Shown here one piece after another: positions 9,154 through 17,097 of a DNA stretch of 64,000 bases. Both the position numbers and the translations under genes were made by a program. The notes beneath the pieces are model-generated. The model had not been told where the DNA came from and ran no database searches. It saw only the letters and a list, made by a program, of their open reading frames with translations. This DNA is from Bacteroides xylanisolvens XB1A. GTDB taxonomy: Bacteria > Bacteroidota > Bacteroidia > Bacteroidales > Bacteroidaceae. The stretch covers positions 3,563,693 through 3,627,692 of the forward strand of contig NC_021017.1 of the NCBI RefSeq assembly GCF_000210075.1, in the 5' to 3' direction. How positions within the stretch are numbered: position 1 is the first letter of the stretch; each line of letters begins with the position of its first letter.

Positions 9154-12100
9154 TTAGAATGTGATTTTAGCTCCAAGTGTATAAGTCCTTTGTTGCGGAT
9201 AATATCCATTGTTTACAGCTGGAGATTCCGGGTCGATGTTGTACTTGGACACAGCGCTGAAAGTCAGAAGGTTGTATCCCTCAACATAGAGGCGAAGAGC
9301 TTCCACTCCCAATGGGCTCAACCATTTTTTAGGGAAATTGTATCCTATTTGTGCTGTTTTTATTCTCAAATAGTTTCCGTTACGATACCAGAATGTGGAG
9401 GCCAGCCCGTTATTCAAACTTCTCGGATTGATTTCCAGACAAGGGAACTCTGCATTTGTATTTTCGGGTGTCCAGGAGTTTGCCACCAGATAGACTGGTG
9501 CATTGCCATTCTGATAGAATGGACGCGTGAAGGCCGTAGCGCTTTGGATTCCGGATGAACCGGTTGCCGTATATACTCCGGTTAATGCAACATCGCTGCC
9601 AAGCCCCCATGATGCCAAAATATCAAAATCGAATCCTTTCCAGTTACCGAATAAATTGAAAGAACCTGTGTGGGTCGGTCTTGAGCTTTTACCTACATAC
9701 CCTTGATCTTGATTGACTGTTATAATACCGTCTCCATTTCTATCCATATACTTGATATATCCGGGATAAGCCGGTCGGTCGGGCATGGTAGCGGAGTTGG
9801 CTATCTCTTCCTCACTCTGGAACAATCCTTGGGCAATGAATCCCATTTTCGAACCGATTTGCTTTCCGGTCAGTCGTCTGTATTCCGGTGTGTTTTCAGA
9901 GTCACCTGCATATTTGAGCCACCTTCCGTATGCGTATGACCAGATTAATTTGGCTCCATAGCTGAAACTTCCGATTCTGTTCTGATGTGTAAAGGTGACA
10001 TCAAAACCCTTATAATCTGCTTTATTAACGTTGGCAGTTGAAAAATAATAGCCTCCCATGGAAGGAGTGTGCGAACCGGTTACAGAAGATAATTTGTCAT
10101 ATTCATATTTATAAAAAGCATCCAGTTCCATTCCTAATAATCCATTCCATAAAGTTACATCTACTCCGATATTATAGTTGAGGCATTGCGCCCATGTCAA
10201 ATTGGGATTTCCCAATACGGACGGATAGATAGCAGTTTGACTGGCTCCGCCTATTACTACAGAATTGGGGGATGTGCTCATCGTATTTCTCCATTGGAAA
10301 GGCTGGATACCGCTGGTTGCAGTTTTTCCAATACCTGCTCTTAATTTCAGATTGTCTACCCAAGTAGCATGAAACCATTTTTCATTATTGATTCTCCAGG
10401 CAAGAGAGAGACCGGGCAGGGTGACCCAGCGTTTGTTCATACCACCAAACAGATAACTACCATCGTGGCGTAGTGAAGCCTCCAAATAATATTTGTCAGC
10501 GTAATTGTAGTTCAAACGACCTACAAAACCGGCTACACGTGTCTGGCTGCTGCTACCCGAAGGTATAGCAGGTTGCTCTTTCCCCTCTTTGGTGAATCCT
10601 GTGATTTGGTTCAACTCATCCAACTGAATGAAATCTAATCCGGTTCCCGTTACACCGAGATTGTTGCTATTACGTTCCCGTGTTTCGGCCAGTAATAATA
10701 CTCCGATCGAGTGATCTCCAAATTTGTTATCATACGTGATACTGGTTTGCGTAGTGAACTCTTGGGCGCGTGATGCCGATTCGGATAATATAGGTGTATC
10801 TTTCAAAACACTGTAGTCCTTATGGTAGGTGAGTGTGGTAGTGGCTGCATTAGGTAAATCCATAATCATGACTTCATTCGGCTTGGTCAACTGTTTAGTC
10901 ATCCCATGAACTAAGTCGTACGCTCCCTGGAATTTTAAACTTAATCCTTTAAGCCAAGGTGTGTCGTATTTCAGACTGAAATTAGACTGCATATATGATT
11001 GGTTGGACCTGTTATATCCTGAATCGTATATGGATGCGATAGGAGCTACCGGAGAACCGGAAGTCGGGGTTGAAACATCGTATATTTTCCCATTATATTC
11101 ATAAGTGTCCTGTACGTATGGCAAAGCATAGCATACCTGTTGGGGAATATTCATCCAATCATCCGGATCGGCAGAAAATTTGGGAGCATCCCGTTTTTCT
11201 ATACGCCCCGAAACACCTAATGACAGACTAAGTCCTTTAGCCAACTGTGCATCGATATTAGAACGAAGATTCATTCGACGGTATTTGAACTTATCTATAT
11301 TTCCTTTTTCTTCCAGATAACCGATAGATGTGAAGAAACGAATCTTTTCACTTCCTCCTGATGCTGAAATATTATGATGTTGGCGAACACCGGTTCCATA
11401 TACTTTATCGTACCAATTGGTATTTCCCCATCCGTCGACACCCTCGCGCATTTTGCGCACCATGTCGACAGTAAACACTTCCGTATCACCTTGTAGAAGA
11501 CGGGCTTTATTGTACCAATAAGCATATCCCGGTCCGTCGAGCCATTCTTGTTCTTCTGCATTCTGGCTGATACCCACAGTACCTGTATAGCTAATGGTGA
11601 CTTTATCTGTTTGTCCCTTTTTGGTTGTGACAATGAATGCTCCATTTGCGTCCAGACCATAAACGGCTACGGCTGATGCATCCTTTAATACAGACACAGA
11701 TTCTATTTCATTCGGATCGAGTCCGTTGAAGTCACTTGCGCTTCTTCTGATGCCGTCAATAACATAGATAATACCACTTTGCCCGCGTATAGACAAGGAG
11801 GCATTATCCGCACCGGGTTGTCCACTGGCTTGTACGGCGGAAATACCGGCAACACGTGCACCGATGATATTACTGATTCCCATGGTTGGGGCTTTAAGGA
11901 TTTCTTTATCGGAGACAGTAGATATGGCGGCGGTCAGACTACCGCGCTTTTGAGTTCCATAGCCTACCACTACGATTTCATCCAGCGAGGAAACATCTTC
12001 TTTAAGAGTGATATTGATATTCGTCTTATTACCTACTTTGACTTCCTGGCTGACCATTCCGATATAGGAGAATACCAATACGTCATTCTTATGGGCATTA

Positions 12101-12303
12101 ATGCTATATTTGCCGTCAACATTTGTAATGGTACCGACATTCGTTGCACCCTTGACAGCTACAGATACGCCAGGTAATGGTTCATCATTACCATCTTTCA
12201 CAAACCCTTTTATTACTTCTTGTGCAAGACAATCGAGAGTGCACATTAAAAGAGTAATAAACAACGAGGTTACTAACCTTGGATTCCATCTGATTTTCTT
12301 CAT
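9154..12303 (-). CDS. SusC/RagA-family TonB-dependent outer-membrane transporter
   Basis: This 1049-residue first gene of the minus-strand PUL has a signal peptide (cleavage near CLAQE). It continues with a carboxypeptidase-regulatory-like domain (about residues 30-110, GFVKDGNDEPLPGVSV), a TonB-box region, and a plug (about 115-230) containing IIYVIDGIRR and VSVLKDASAVAVYG. A large barrel ends in the aromatic-containing C terminus TYTLGAKITF. It should import the oligosaccharides handled by the SusD partner. A -7 box and an upstream 27-bp element precede it by about 90-150 nt. Confidence 0.96.
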   Translation of the reverse strand: MKKIRWNPRLVTSLFITLLMCTLDCLAQEVIKGFVKDGNDEPLPGVSVAVKGATNVGTITNVDGKYSINAHKNDVLVFSYIGMVSQEVKVGNKTNINITLKEDVSSLDEIVVVGYGTQKRGSLTAAISTVSDKEILKAPTMGISNIIGARVAGISAVQASGQPGADNASLSIRGQSGIIYVIDGIRRSASDFNGLDPNEIESVSVLKDASAVAVYGLDANGAFIVTTKKGQTDKVTISYTGTVGISQNAEEQEWLDGPGYAYWYNKARLLQGDTEVFTVDMVRKMREGVDGWGNTNWYDKVYGTGVRQHHNISASGGSEKIRFFTSIGYLEEKGNIDKFKYRRMNLRSNIDAQLAKGLSLSLGVSGRIEKRDAPKFSADPDDWMNIPQQVCYALPYVQDTYEYNGKIYDVSTPTSGSPVAPIASIYDSGYNRSNQSYMQSNFSLKYDTPWLKGLSLKFQGAYDLVHGMTKQLTKPNEVMIMDLPNAATTTLTYHKDYSVLKDTPILSESASRAQEFTTQTSITYDNKFGDHSIGVLLLAETRERNSNNLGVTGTGLDFIQLDELNQITGFTKEGKEQPAIPSGSSSQTRVAGFVGRLNYNYADKYYLEASLRHDGSYLFGGMNKRWVTLPGLSLAWRINNEKWFHATWVDNLKLRAGIGKTATSGIQPFQWRNTMSTSPNSVVIGGASQTAIYPSVLGNPNLTWAQCLNYNIGVDVTLWNGLLGMELDAFYKYEYDKLSSVTGSHTPSMGGYYFSTANVNKADYKGFDVTFTHQNRIGSFSYGAKLIWSYAYGRWLKYAGDSENTPEYRRLTGKQIGSKMGFIAQGLFQSEEEIANSATMPDRPAYPGYIKYMDRNGDGIITVNQDQGYVGKSSRPTHTGSFNLFGNWKGFDFDILASWGLGSDVALTGVYTATGSSGIQSATAFTRPFYQNGNAPVYLVANSWTPENTNAEFPCLEINPRSLNNGLASTFWYRNGNYLRIKTAQIGYNFPKKWLSPLGVEALRLYVEGYNLLTFSAVSKYNIDPESPAVNNGYYPQQRTYTLGAKITF

Positions 12304-12376
12304 TGCATGATAAGTTTTTAAATATTAGATCGTCGATTTGAAATTTTAATTTCTAACAATAGTCTCTTTAGACCGG

Positions 12377-12456
12377 TTAACTAGTTAATGATACAAAAGT
12401 ATTCTGTTTCAAAGATATGTGCGGTGGCAAAAACGAAAAACTATCTTCAAAAAACG
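12377..12456 (-). promoter_or_regulatory. Promoter and candidate regulator site of the SusC operon
   Basis: Read on the minus strand, a Bacteroides -7 box TACTTTTG lies at 12401-12394. Exactly 28 nt upstream of it is a 27-bp element (12430-12456) that matches 23 of 27 bases of an element before the hydrolase gene (13735-13761), also 28 nt from its -7 box. No good -33 TTTG is present, as expected of an activator-dependent promoter. A perfect palindrome, TTAACTAGTTAA, covers 12377-12388, around the expected start of transcription. A second TANNTTTG match lies at 12410-12417 but lacks the shared spacing. The likely binder is the neighbouring AraC/XylR protein. Confidence 0.68.
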
Positions 12457-12471
12457 AAGAATAATGCATCG

Positions 12472-13659
12472 TTAATCTTCTTTTGGCGTTTTTCTTTTTA
12501 AGAACCATTCGAAGAACTTATATATAGTTTCGTTTGATTCGGGAGTAGGATCATGTTTGGGCCTGTTCGTCATTGCCACTCGATGATGATAACCCAAAAG
12601 TCGGTTGACTGCAACAGAGTGATTTAATGGAATCCATCTGTCTACATTATCAGAATAACCTCCTGATACGAGAAATGGGCGAGGAGCCAATAAAGAATGG
12701 AGTTCATGTAAATCATGCCCCTCTTTACATAGTCTGGCATAGACACTTGTTGAAGAGTTATTGCCGTTGTTGCTCCAGATCTTTTTCCAGGGTGGGGGAT
12801 AATACCCCAAGTACCAAGGTTCCCAATAATTGATATAATTATCTTTGGTTTCATCAAAGACGATACCCGGATCACTCCAGGCGGTGCAGGCAAACTTTTC
12901 ATATAAACAAGAAGCAAACATAGCCCATTTAGCACCGTAAGAGTGTCCCATGATACCAATTCGGGTAGAGTCGACACTTTCGACTCTGGCTAATACTTCC
13001 CATGCATTGGCTGCCGCATAAGCAAGTACTGAAAGAGGTTGCATAGTGGAGTTGTTAATAGTCGGGTAATAGAGAGAGTAAGTCTTATCTTTGGTGGTCT
13101 GTCTAGTTCCTAATGAGAGAGTAACGAATCCTCTTTTGGTTAATTGGTAGGCGAAATCTCTATTAGCTTTTCCTCCCCATCCGATAGCTGTTTCCGGTTC
13201 GTAGAATACTGTGATAACGGCAGGATGTTTCCCTTTCTTATTTGGTTCCAGTAAATAGCCGTAAGTCTGTTCCAGAGGAGTCCAATAAAAACGCACTAAA
13301 TGTTGTTTGAAATCTTCGCGTTCTGTGGTTTTTATAATCTCCAGTTTTTGATTGGTGATGATAGCCGGCCAATGACCGATCAGGTTCAACCATTTGTCTT
13401 TTATTTCTTTTCTTCGTTTTAGCCAATCGTCTGCGTTTTTGACTGTATCTCCATTGTAAAATAAAAGAGGATTGCGGTAAGTTCCAAATTTCTCCTGATA
13501 CAGTGGTGGTGGGGTAAAGTAGGCGGATAGCTTCTCCCAGTTTCTTTTTGTCTGGTTAATCTCTAATCTTTTGCACCCCATTATTGAGGTGACCCCCAAA
13601 TAAATAATAATAGGATAGATAATCGTTCTTGTTTTTCCTCTTATGGTATGTCTTTGCAT
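12472..13659 (-). CDS. Alpha/beta-hydrolase lipoprotein, putative carbohydrate esterase
   Basis: This alpha/beta-hydrolase has 395 residues when started at 13659, which gives the lipoprotein signal GVTSIMGC; the frame extends to 13701. The nucleophile elbow is GHSYGAKWA. The probable acid lies in GGYSDNVDRW and the His in RPKHDPTPE. The stretch LAPRPFLVSGG recalls CE15 glucuronoyl esterases and acetyl-xylan-esterase-like proteins, but no family can be fixed by eye. It has its own promoter at 13699 and the same regulator element as the SusC operon, so it probably removes an ester decoration from the same substrate. Confidence 0.75.
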   Translation of the reverse strand: MQRHTIRGKTRTIIYPIIIYLGVTSIMGCKRLEINQTKRNWEKLSAYFTPPPLYQEKFGTYRNPLLFYNGDTVKNADDWLKRRKEIKDKWLNLIGHWPAIITNQKLEIIKTTEREDFKQHLVRFYWTPLEQTYGYLLEPNKKGKHPAVITVFYEPETAIGWGGKANRDFAYQLTKRGFVTLSLGTRQTTKDKTYSLYYPTINNSTMQPLSVLAYAAANAWEVLARVESVDSTRIGIMGHSYGAKWAMFASCLYEKFACTAWSDPGIVFDETKDNYINYWEPWYLGYYPPPWKKIWSNNGNNSSTSVYARLCKEGHDLHELHSLLAPRPFLVSGGYSDNVDRWIPLNHSVAVNRLLGYHHRVAMTNRPKHDPTPESNETIYKFFEWFLKRKTPKED

Positions 13660-13698
13660 AGTATTAATATCTAAAATGTATTTCGAAAGGTATGAAAA

Positions 13699-13761
13699 CA
13701 AAGGTAGGTCATTCTCATGAATGATCTTAATGTCAAAACGAAAAACAGTCTTCAGAAAGCG
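13699..13761 (-). promoter_or_regulatory. Promoter and candidate regulator site of the hydrolase gene
   Basis: On the minus strand, a -7 box TACCTTTG lies at 13706-13699. An inverted repeat, TCATTC-TCAT-GAATGA, sits just upstream at 13709-13724. A 27-bp element at 13735-13761 begins 28 nt from the -7 box, and its twin lies before the SusC gene. Both elements contain GAAGA flanked by T-runs and CG steps when read on the minus strand. The element abuts the regulator stop codon (13768). Confidence 0.66.
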
Positions 13762-13767
13762 TTTATT

Positions 13768-14913
13768 TTATCTTTGTCTAGTCTTTTTCTGCCGGTATTC
13801 AATAGGTGAACATCCTTTGAATTTTTTGAAAATCCGGGCAATGTTATTATAGTCTGTAAAGCCTACTTCCATTGCTAAATCGGCCAATGGACGGTCGGTT
13901 GTGAGCAGTAGATCTGCAAGATGATTACACCGGCAATTCAGAATATATTGGTATATAGAGGTATTCAGTGCGTTTTTGAATTTCACTTCGAAGTTTCTGC
14001 GGGATAGCGGAATGTTTGCAAGCAGAGACTCTATGGTCAAATCGGAACTGTAATGAGACTCTATATACTTCACTACTTCCAGAATATAAGGGTCTTTGAT
14101 ATTGTGTTTCTCCGTAGATTGCCGTAATTCGATGCGGATAGGATTGATAACAATATTGAAAGTACCTTCGTGTTCCTTTTTTATTTGTTGATGAATAAGT
14201 CTGCCGATAGAATATCCGCCTCTTTCTACTTCGAGCTCTATGGATGAAATGGGAGGGTCGGAAATATTACACATCAGTTCGTCATTGTCCACGCCTAATA
14301 AAGCAATTTCTTCCGGAATAGGAATATTCGTCATTTTGCAAGTTTCAGAAATGAATAGGGCGTGCGCATCATCACAACAAAATAGAGCGACTGGCTTGGG
14401 GAGTTGCTGCAACCATTGGCTGACTTCCATTCTTATCTCGTCTTCCTGCTTATCCGATTCGAAACTGAAAAATTCGCCTCCGATGCGTTTTACTTCCTGC
14501 CGATACCCTTCGCAACGTTCGTCAGACCAAACCACCCCTTTAACGCCGAAATAAGCAAAATTGCGAAACATTCTCTTGGCAAAAAACTGGGCTGCCATTC
14601 TTCCCGTTCCTTTATAGTCGCCTGTCAGATTAGAGTAAGTGACGCTCCGGTGATGGTAGTTTTGTAGTACTACCGGAATATTCAGCTCCTTCTGCAAATC
14701 GATCGTATCATTATTCCACTGACCGATAATGGCGTCGGCTTTCCATTCTTTCGCCCATCTTAAAATGCCTTGTTCACCATGCATTGCGCTATAATAAGAA
14801 GGTAGTCGGTAAAAGAGCCAGGGGCCGTTTTCTTTGGAGTATTGGACAAGTCCCCGTAGCAGTTTCCTGTCAAATTCGCTTGAATAGTCTATCAATAGAA
14901 GAATCTTAATCAT
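13768..14913 (-). CDS. XylR-type AraC-family transcriptional regulator with sugar-binding domain
   Basis: This cytosolic regulator has 381 residues from ATG 14913. A longer frame to 15087 runs through the repeat array and is rejected. Residues about 1-270 form a LacI/periplasmic-binding-like sensor domain (KILLLIDYSSEFDRKLLRG, then LLGVDNDELMCN). The C-terminal 100 residues carry two helix-turn-helix motifs of AraC type (LADLAMEVGFTDYNNIARIF, then FKGCSPIEYRQ). The architecture matches E. coli XylR, which binds a free sugar in the cytoplasm. Placed upstream of the minus-strand PUL, it is the best candidate to control it, instead of the usual HTCS or ECF-sigma pair. A -7 box TATATTTG lies at 14951-14958. 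Confidence 0.9.
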   Translation of the reverse strand: MIKILLLIDYSSEFDRKLLRGLVQYSKENGPWLFYRLPSYYSAMHGEQGILRWAKEWKADAIIGQWNNDTIDLQKELNIPVVLQNYHHRSVTYSNLTGDYKGTGRMAAQFFAKRMFRNFAYFGVKGVVWSDERCEGYRQEVKRIGGEFFSFESDKQEDEIRMEVSQWLQQLPKPVALFCCDDAHALFISETCKMTNIPIPEEIALLGVDNDELMCNISDPPISSIELEVERGGYSIGRLIHQQIKKEHEGTFNIVINPIRIELRQSTEKHNIKDPYILEVVKYIESHYSSDLTIESLLANIPLSRRNFEVKFKNALNTSIYQYILNCRCNHLADLLLTTDRPLADLAMEVGFTDYNNIARIFKKFKGCSPIEYRQKKTRQR

Positions 14914-14950
14914 AGTTCTATGTTTTTCTTTAGTATAATGTAGGGATGCA

Positions 14951-14958
14951 CAAATATA
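14951..14958 (-). promoter_or_regulatory. Candidate -7 box of the XylR-type regulator
   Basis: TATATTTG on the minus strand matches TANNTTTG and lies 37 nt from the regulator start codon. No TTTG is found at the right distance for a -33 element, so the call rests on the -7 box alone. Confidence 0.45.
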
Positions 14959-14968
14959 GAAGAATTCC

Positions 14969-14999
14969 TTTGTTTTCCTATAATAAAAACTTAATTTTG
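14969..14999 (+). promoter_or_regulatory. Canonical Bacteroides promoter of the HU-like gene
   Basis: TTTG at 14969-14972, 19 nt, then TAATTTTG at 14992-14999 matches the Bacteroides -33/-7 consensus completely. Transcription would begin near 15006, just before the repeat array, so the array would lie in the 5' leader of the mRNA. Confidence 0.7.
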
Positions 15000-15018
15000 T
15001 AGCAAGAAAAACTTGTAT

Positions 15019-15101
15019 GACACCCGGGTCTCGTGCTGTACGACACCCGGGTGTTGTTGTGTTCGACACCCGGGTCTCAGTATGCATGACACCCGGGTGT
15101 C
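15019..15101. repeat. Four 23-bp repeats with a palindromic core
   Basis: The 11-base core GACACCCGGGT occurs at 15019, 15042, 15065 and 15088, exactly 23 bp apart, with 12-base variable spacers. Copies 1 and 3 continue CTC; copies 2 and 4 continue GTT and GTC, making copy 4 a perfect palindrome, GACACCCGGGTGTC. Bases before each core follow TGYWY and are partly mirrored after copy 4. The array lies between the divergent XylR-type regulator and HU-like gene, within the predicted HU leader. It could be an operator set or a series of RNA hairpins. Confidence 0.9.
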
Positions 15102-15146
15102 GTACAAATTATGATAACTAACTTAAAAAGAAAGGAGCGTAAGATT

Positions 15147-15644
15147 ATGTCTATCCCTTATGTAGTGAGAAAGAAAGCGGATTTATCATCCGGAGAACGG
15201 AAAGAGTTATGGTATGGTGTACCTAGTAAAATGCAGCGAAGAGGAGGAGTGAAAAATAAAGAACTTGCAGTACGGATGGCAAAGACAACAGGCTTTCATC
15301 GTGGGCAGATAGAAGGAATCCTGTCGGAGTTGGTTGAAAGTATTCAAGACCTGCTTTCCTCCGGTCATTCGGTGACCATTGAGGGATTGGGAACCTTTCA
15401 AACGGCACTGACCAGTCAGGGATGTGTGCTGCCCGAACAGGTAACGCCGGGGAAAGTTGCTATTTCACGCGTATATTTTGTGGCAAACTCAAAATTCAGC
15501 AGGGAACTGAAGAAGACAAAGTGTACCCGCATACCTTTTAAATATTATATGCCCGAAAGTATGCTAACGAAAAATATGAAGAAAGCAGACCGGGAACTGG
15601 AACAAACAGAATACGACATAGAAGAGCCGGAAATCGACGAATAG
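15147..15644 (+). CDS. HU-family DNA-binding protein
   Basis: This 165-residue protein has an HU/IHF-like fold: KNKELAVRMAKTTGFHRGQI, then the beta-arm region around TIEGLGTFQTAL. It ends in an acidic C-terminal tail (EEPEIDE). This is the longer Bacteroidetes HU-like type, not the classical 90-residue HU. The start at 15147 is favoured over 15111 because it follows AAAGGAG (15131-15137), an unusually good ribosome site for this genome. It has its own promoter at 14969, with the 23-bp repeat array in its leader, so it could bind those repeats itself. That is inference. Confidence 0.85.
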   Translation: MSIPYVVRKKADLSSGERKELWYGVPSKMQRRGGVKNKELAVRMAKTTGFHRGQIEGILSELVESIQDLLSSGHSVTIEGLGTFQTALTSQGCVLPEQVTPGKVAISRVYFVANSKFSRELKKTKCTRIPFKYYMPESMLTKNMKKADRELEQTEYDIEEPEIDE

Positions 15645-15666
15645 TTGAATAAAAAACAATATTGTC

Positions 15667-15697
15667 TTGTTAATTGAACAGAATTAGATTATATTTG
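15667..15697 (+). promoter_or_regulatory. Promoter of the AAA ATPase gene
   Basis: CTTG at 15666-15669, then 20 nt, then TATATTTG at 15690-15697 gives a near-consensus Bacteroides promoter 28 nt before the start codon. The gene is therefore likely transcribed apart from the HU-like gene. Confidence 0.6.
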
Positions 15698-15725
15698 TTC
15701 AGTGGTTAGAACAATATCTTGAAAT

Positions 15726-16994
15726 ATGATTAGAAGAGAAATACTAAAAGAAGTTCTATTAGATAATAGAAATGAGGTGGTCAAACATCAAGTTATACCT
15801 CGTAGCTTTCAGTTTGAAGAGTTTGGAAATTATGTATTTGTAGGTATCCGGCGAGCAGGAAAATCATTTTTACTTTATCAACGGATACAGGAACTTTTGC
15901 ATAATGGGCATACTTGGAATGAAATGCTATATGTGAACTTTGAAGATGAACGTTTGATTGGAATGACGGCGGCAGATTTAAATCTCATACTGGAAGTACA
16001 TGCCGAGATGTCAACAGACAGGCCGATGCTTTTCTTGGATGAAATTCAGAATATTGATGGTTGGGACAAGTTTGTTCGGCGATTGGCTGATAATAAATAT
16101 AGGGCTTATGTGACAGGAAGCAATGCTAAAATGCTTAGTCAGGATGTAGCTACCACTTTGGGGGGACGATACATTACAGTACATGTATACCCTTATGATT
16201 TTAAAGAGTTTCTTTATGCTAATGGGGTTGAAGTTACAGAGAATTCTTTGTTTGCAACAGAGAGCCGGGCAGAAATAAAGCGTATATTCAATGATTATTT
16301 TCGTTCCGGTGGTTTTCCGGAAGGGGCATCGCTTGCCGCAAAACGGGATTATCTGACAAGTGTTTACCAAAAGATATATTTAGGAGATATTGCTGCAAGA
16401 CATTCCATCGAAAATACTTTTGCTTTACGCATCCTTTTCCGCAAATTGGCCGAAAGTATAAAGCAACCGGTTTCGTTTACTCGTATAACTAATATTGTTG
16501 CTTCAACCGGAGTGAAAATATCGAAGAATACTGTCATTAACTACATGGAATATGCCAAAGATGCTTGCTTGCTGATTCCTATACAAAATATTGCGGATAA
16601 ATTGGTGGAGCGTGAAACTAATCCGAAATATTATTTTGCGGATAATGGCATTCTCAATTTGCTTCTTTTGGATGCTGATACCTCGTTGCTTGAGAATTTG
16701 GTTGCTGTGACACTATTGCGGCGTTATGGGACGGACGATGCTGTATTCTTTTATAATAGAAATGTAGAGGTTGATTTTTATTTGCCTGATACAGGAGTGG
16801 CTATACAGGTCTGTTATACCATGAATCTCTCTGATGAGACTTTCCAACGGGAAGTTCAGGCATTAGTAAAATTGAATAAGGTATTTGAATGTCGGCAGTT
16901 ATTGATAATAACGTATGACGATGAAGAACGGATTGAGTTGGAAAAATGTGCGATTGAGGTAATACCGGTTTGGAAGTGGTTGTTGGGTAAATAA
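15726..16994 (+). CDS. AAA-family ATPase with DUF4143 domain
   Basis: This 422-residue protein has a Walker A motif GIRRAGKS (residues 40-47) and a Walker B motif LFLDEIQNI near residue 100. A sensor-like VTGSNAKML follows, and then the DUF4143 C-terminal domain ending with a restriction-endonuclease-like segment (EVDFYLPDTGVAIQVCY). Bacteroides genomes carry many copies of this family. Their role is not established, and some have been linked to toxin-antitoxin-like or mobile functions. It is monocistronic here, between the HU-like gene and glyS, and I see no partner gene. Confidence 0.88.
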   Translation: MIRREILKEVLLDNRNEVVKHQVIPRSFQFEEFGNYVFVGIRRAGKSFLLYQRIQELLHNGHTWNEMLYVNFEDERLIGMTAADLNLILEVHAEMSTDRPMLFLDEIQNIDGWDKFVRRLADNKYRAYVTGSNAKMLSQDVATTLGGRYITVHVYPYDFKEFLYANGVEVTENSLFATESRAEIKRIFNDYFRSGGFPEGASLAAKRDYLTSVYQKIYLGDIAARHSIENTFALRILFRKLAESIKQPVSFTRITNIVASTGVKISKNTVINYMEYAKDACLLIPIQNIADKLVERETNPKYYFADNGILNLLLLDADTSLLENLVAVTLLRRYGTDDAVFFYNRNVEVDFYLPDTGVAIQVCYTMNLSDETFQREVQALVKLNKVFECRQLLIITYDDEERIELEKCAIEVIPVWKWLLGK

Positions 16995-17037
16995 GATAAA
17001 TTAATACCCTCCCTGTCTTATTTATGAGATAAATCCC

Positions 17038-17045
17038 TATCTTTG
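17038..17045 (+). promoter_or_regulatory. Candidate -7 box of glyS
   Basis: TATCTTTG matches TANNTTTG and lies 52 nt before the glyS start codon. The expected -33 position has no clear TTTG. Confidence 0.5.
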
Positions 17046-17097
17046 TGGCACTTTTTACGAAAAAAGCAAATTCAAATTAATAGATATAGAAAAGAAA

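Noticed and set aside
14914..15087. N-terminal extension of the XylR-type regulator through the 23-bp repeats
   Set aside because: The extension encodes a low-complexity peptide from the repeat array, overlaps the HU promoter region, and the true sensor domain begins exactly at ATG 14913.
15019..15101. CRISPR array
   Set aside because: Spacing is regular, but the repeats are 11 bases with 12-base similar spacers, only four copies exist, and no cas gene is in the window.
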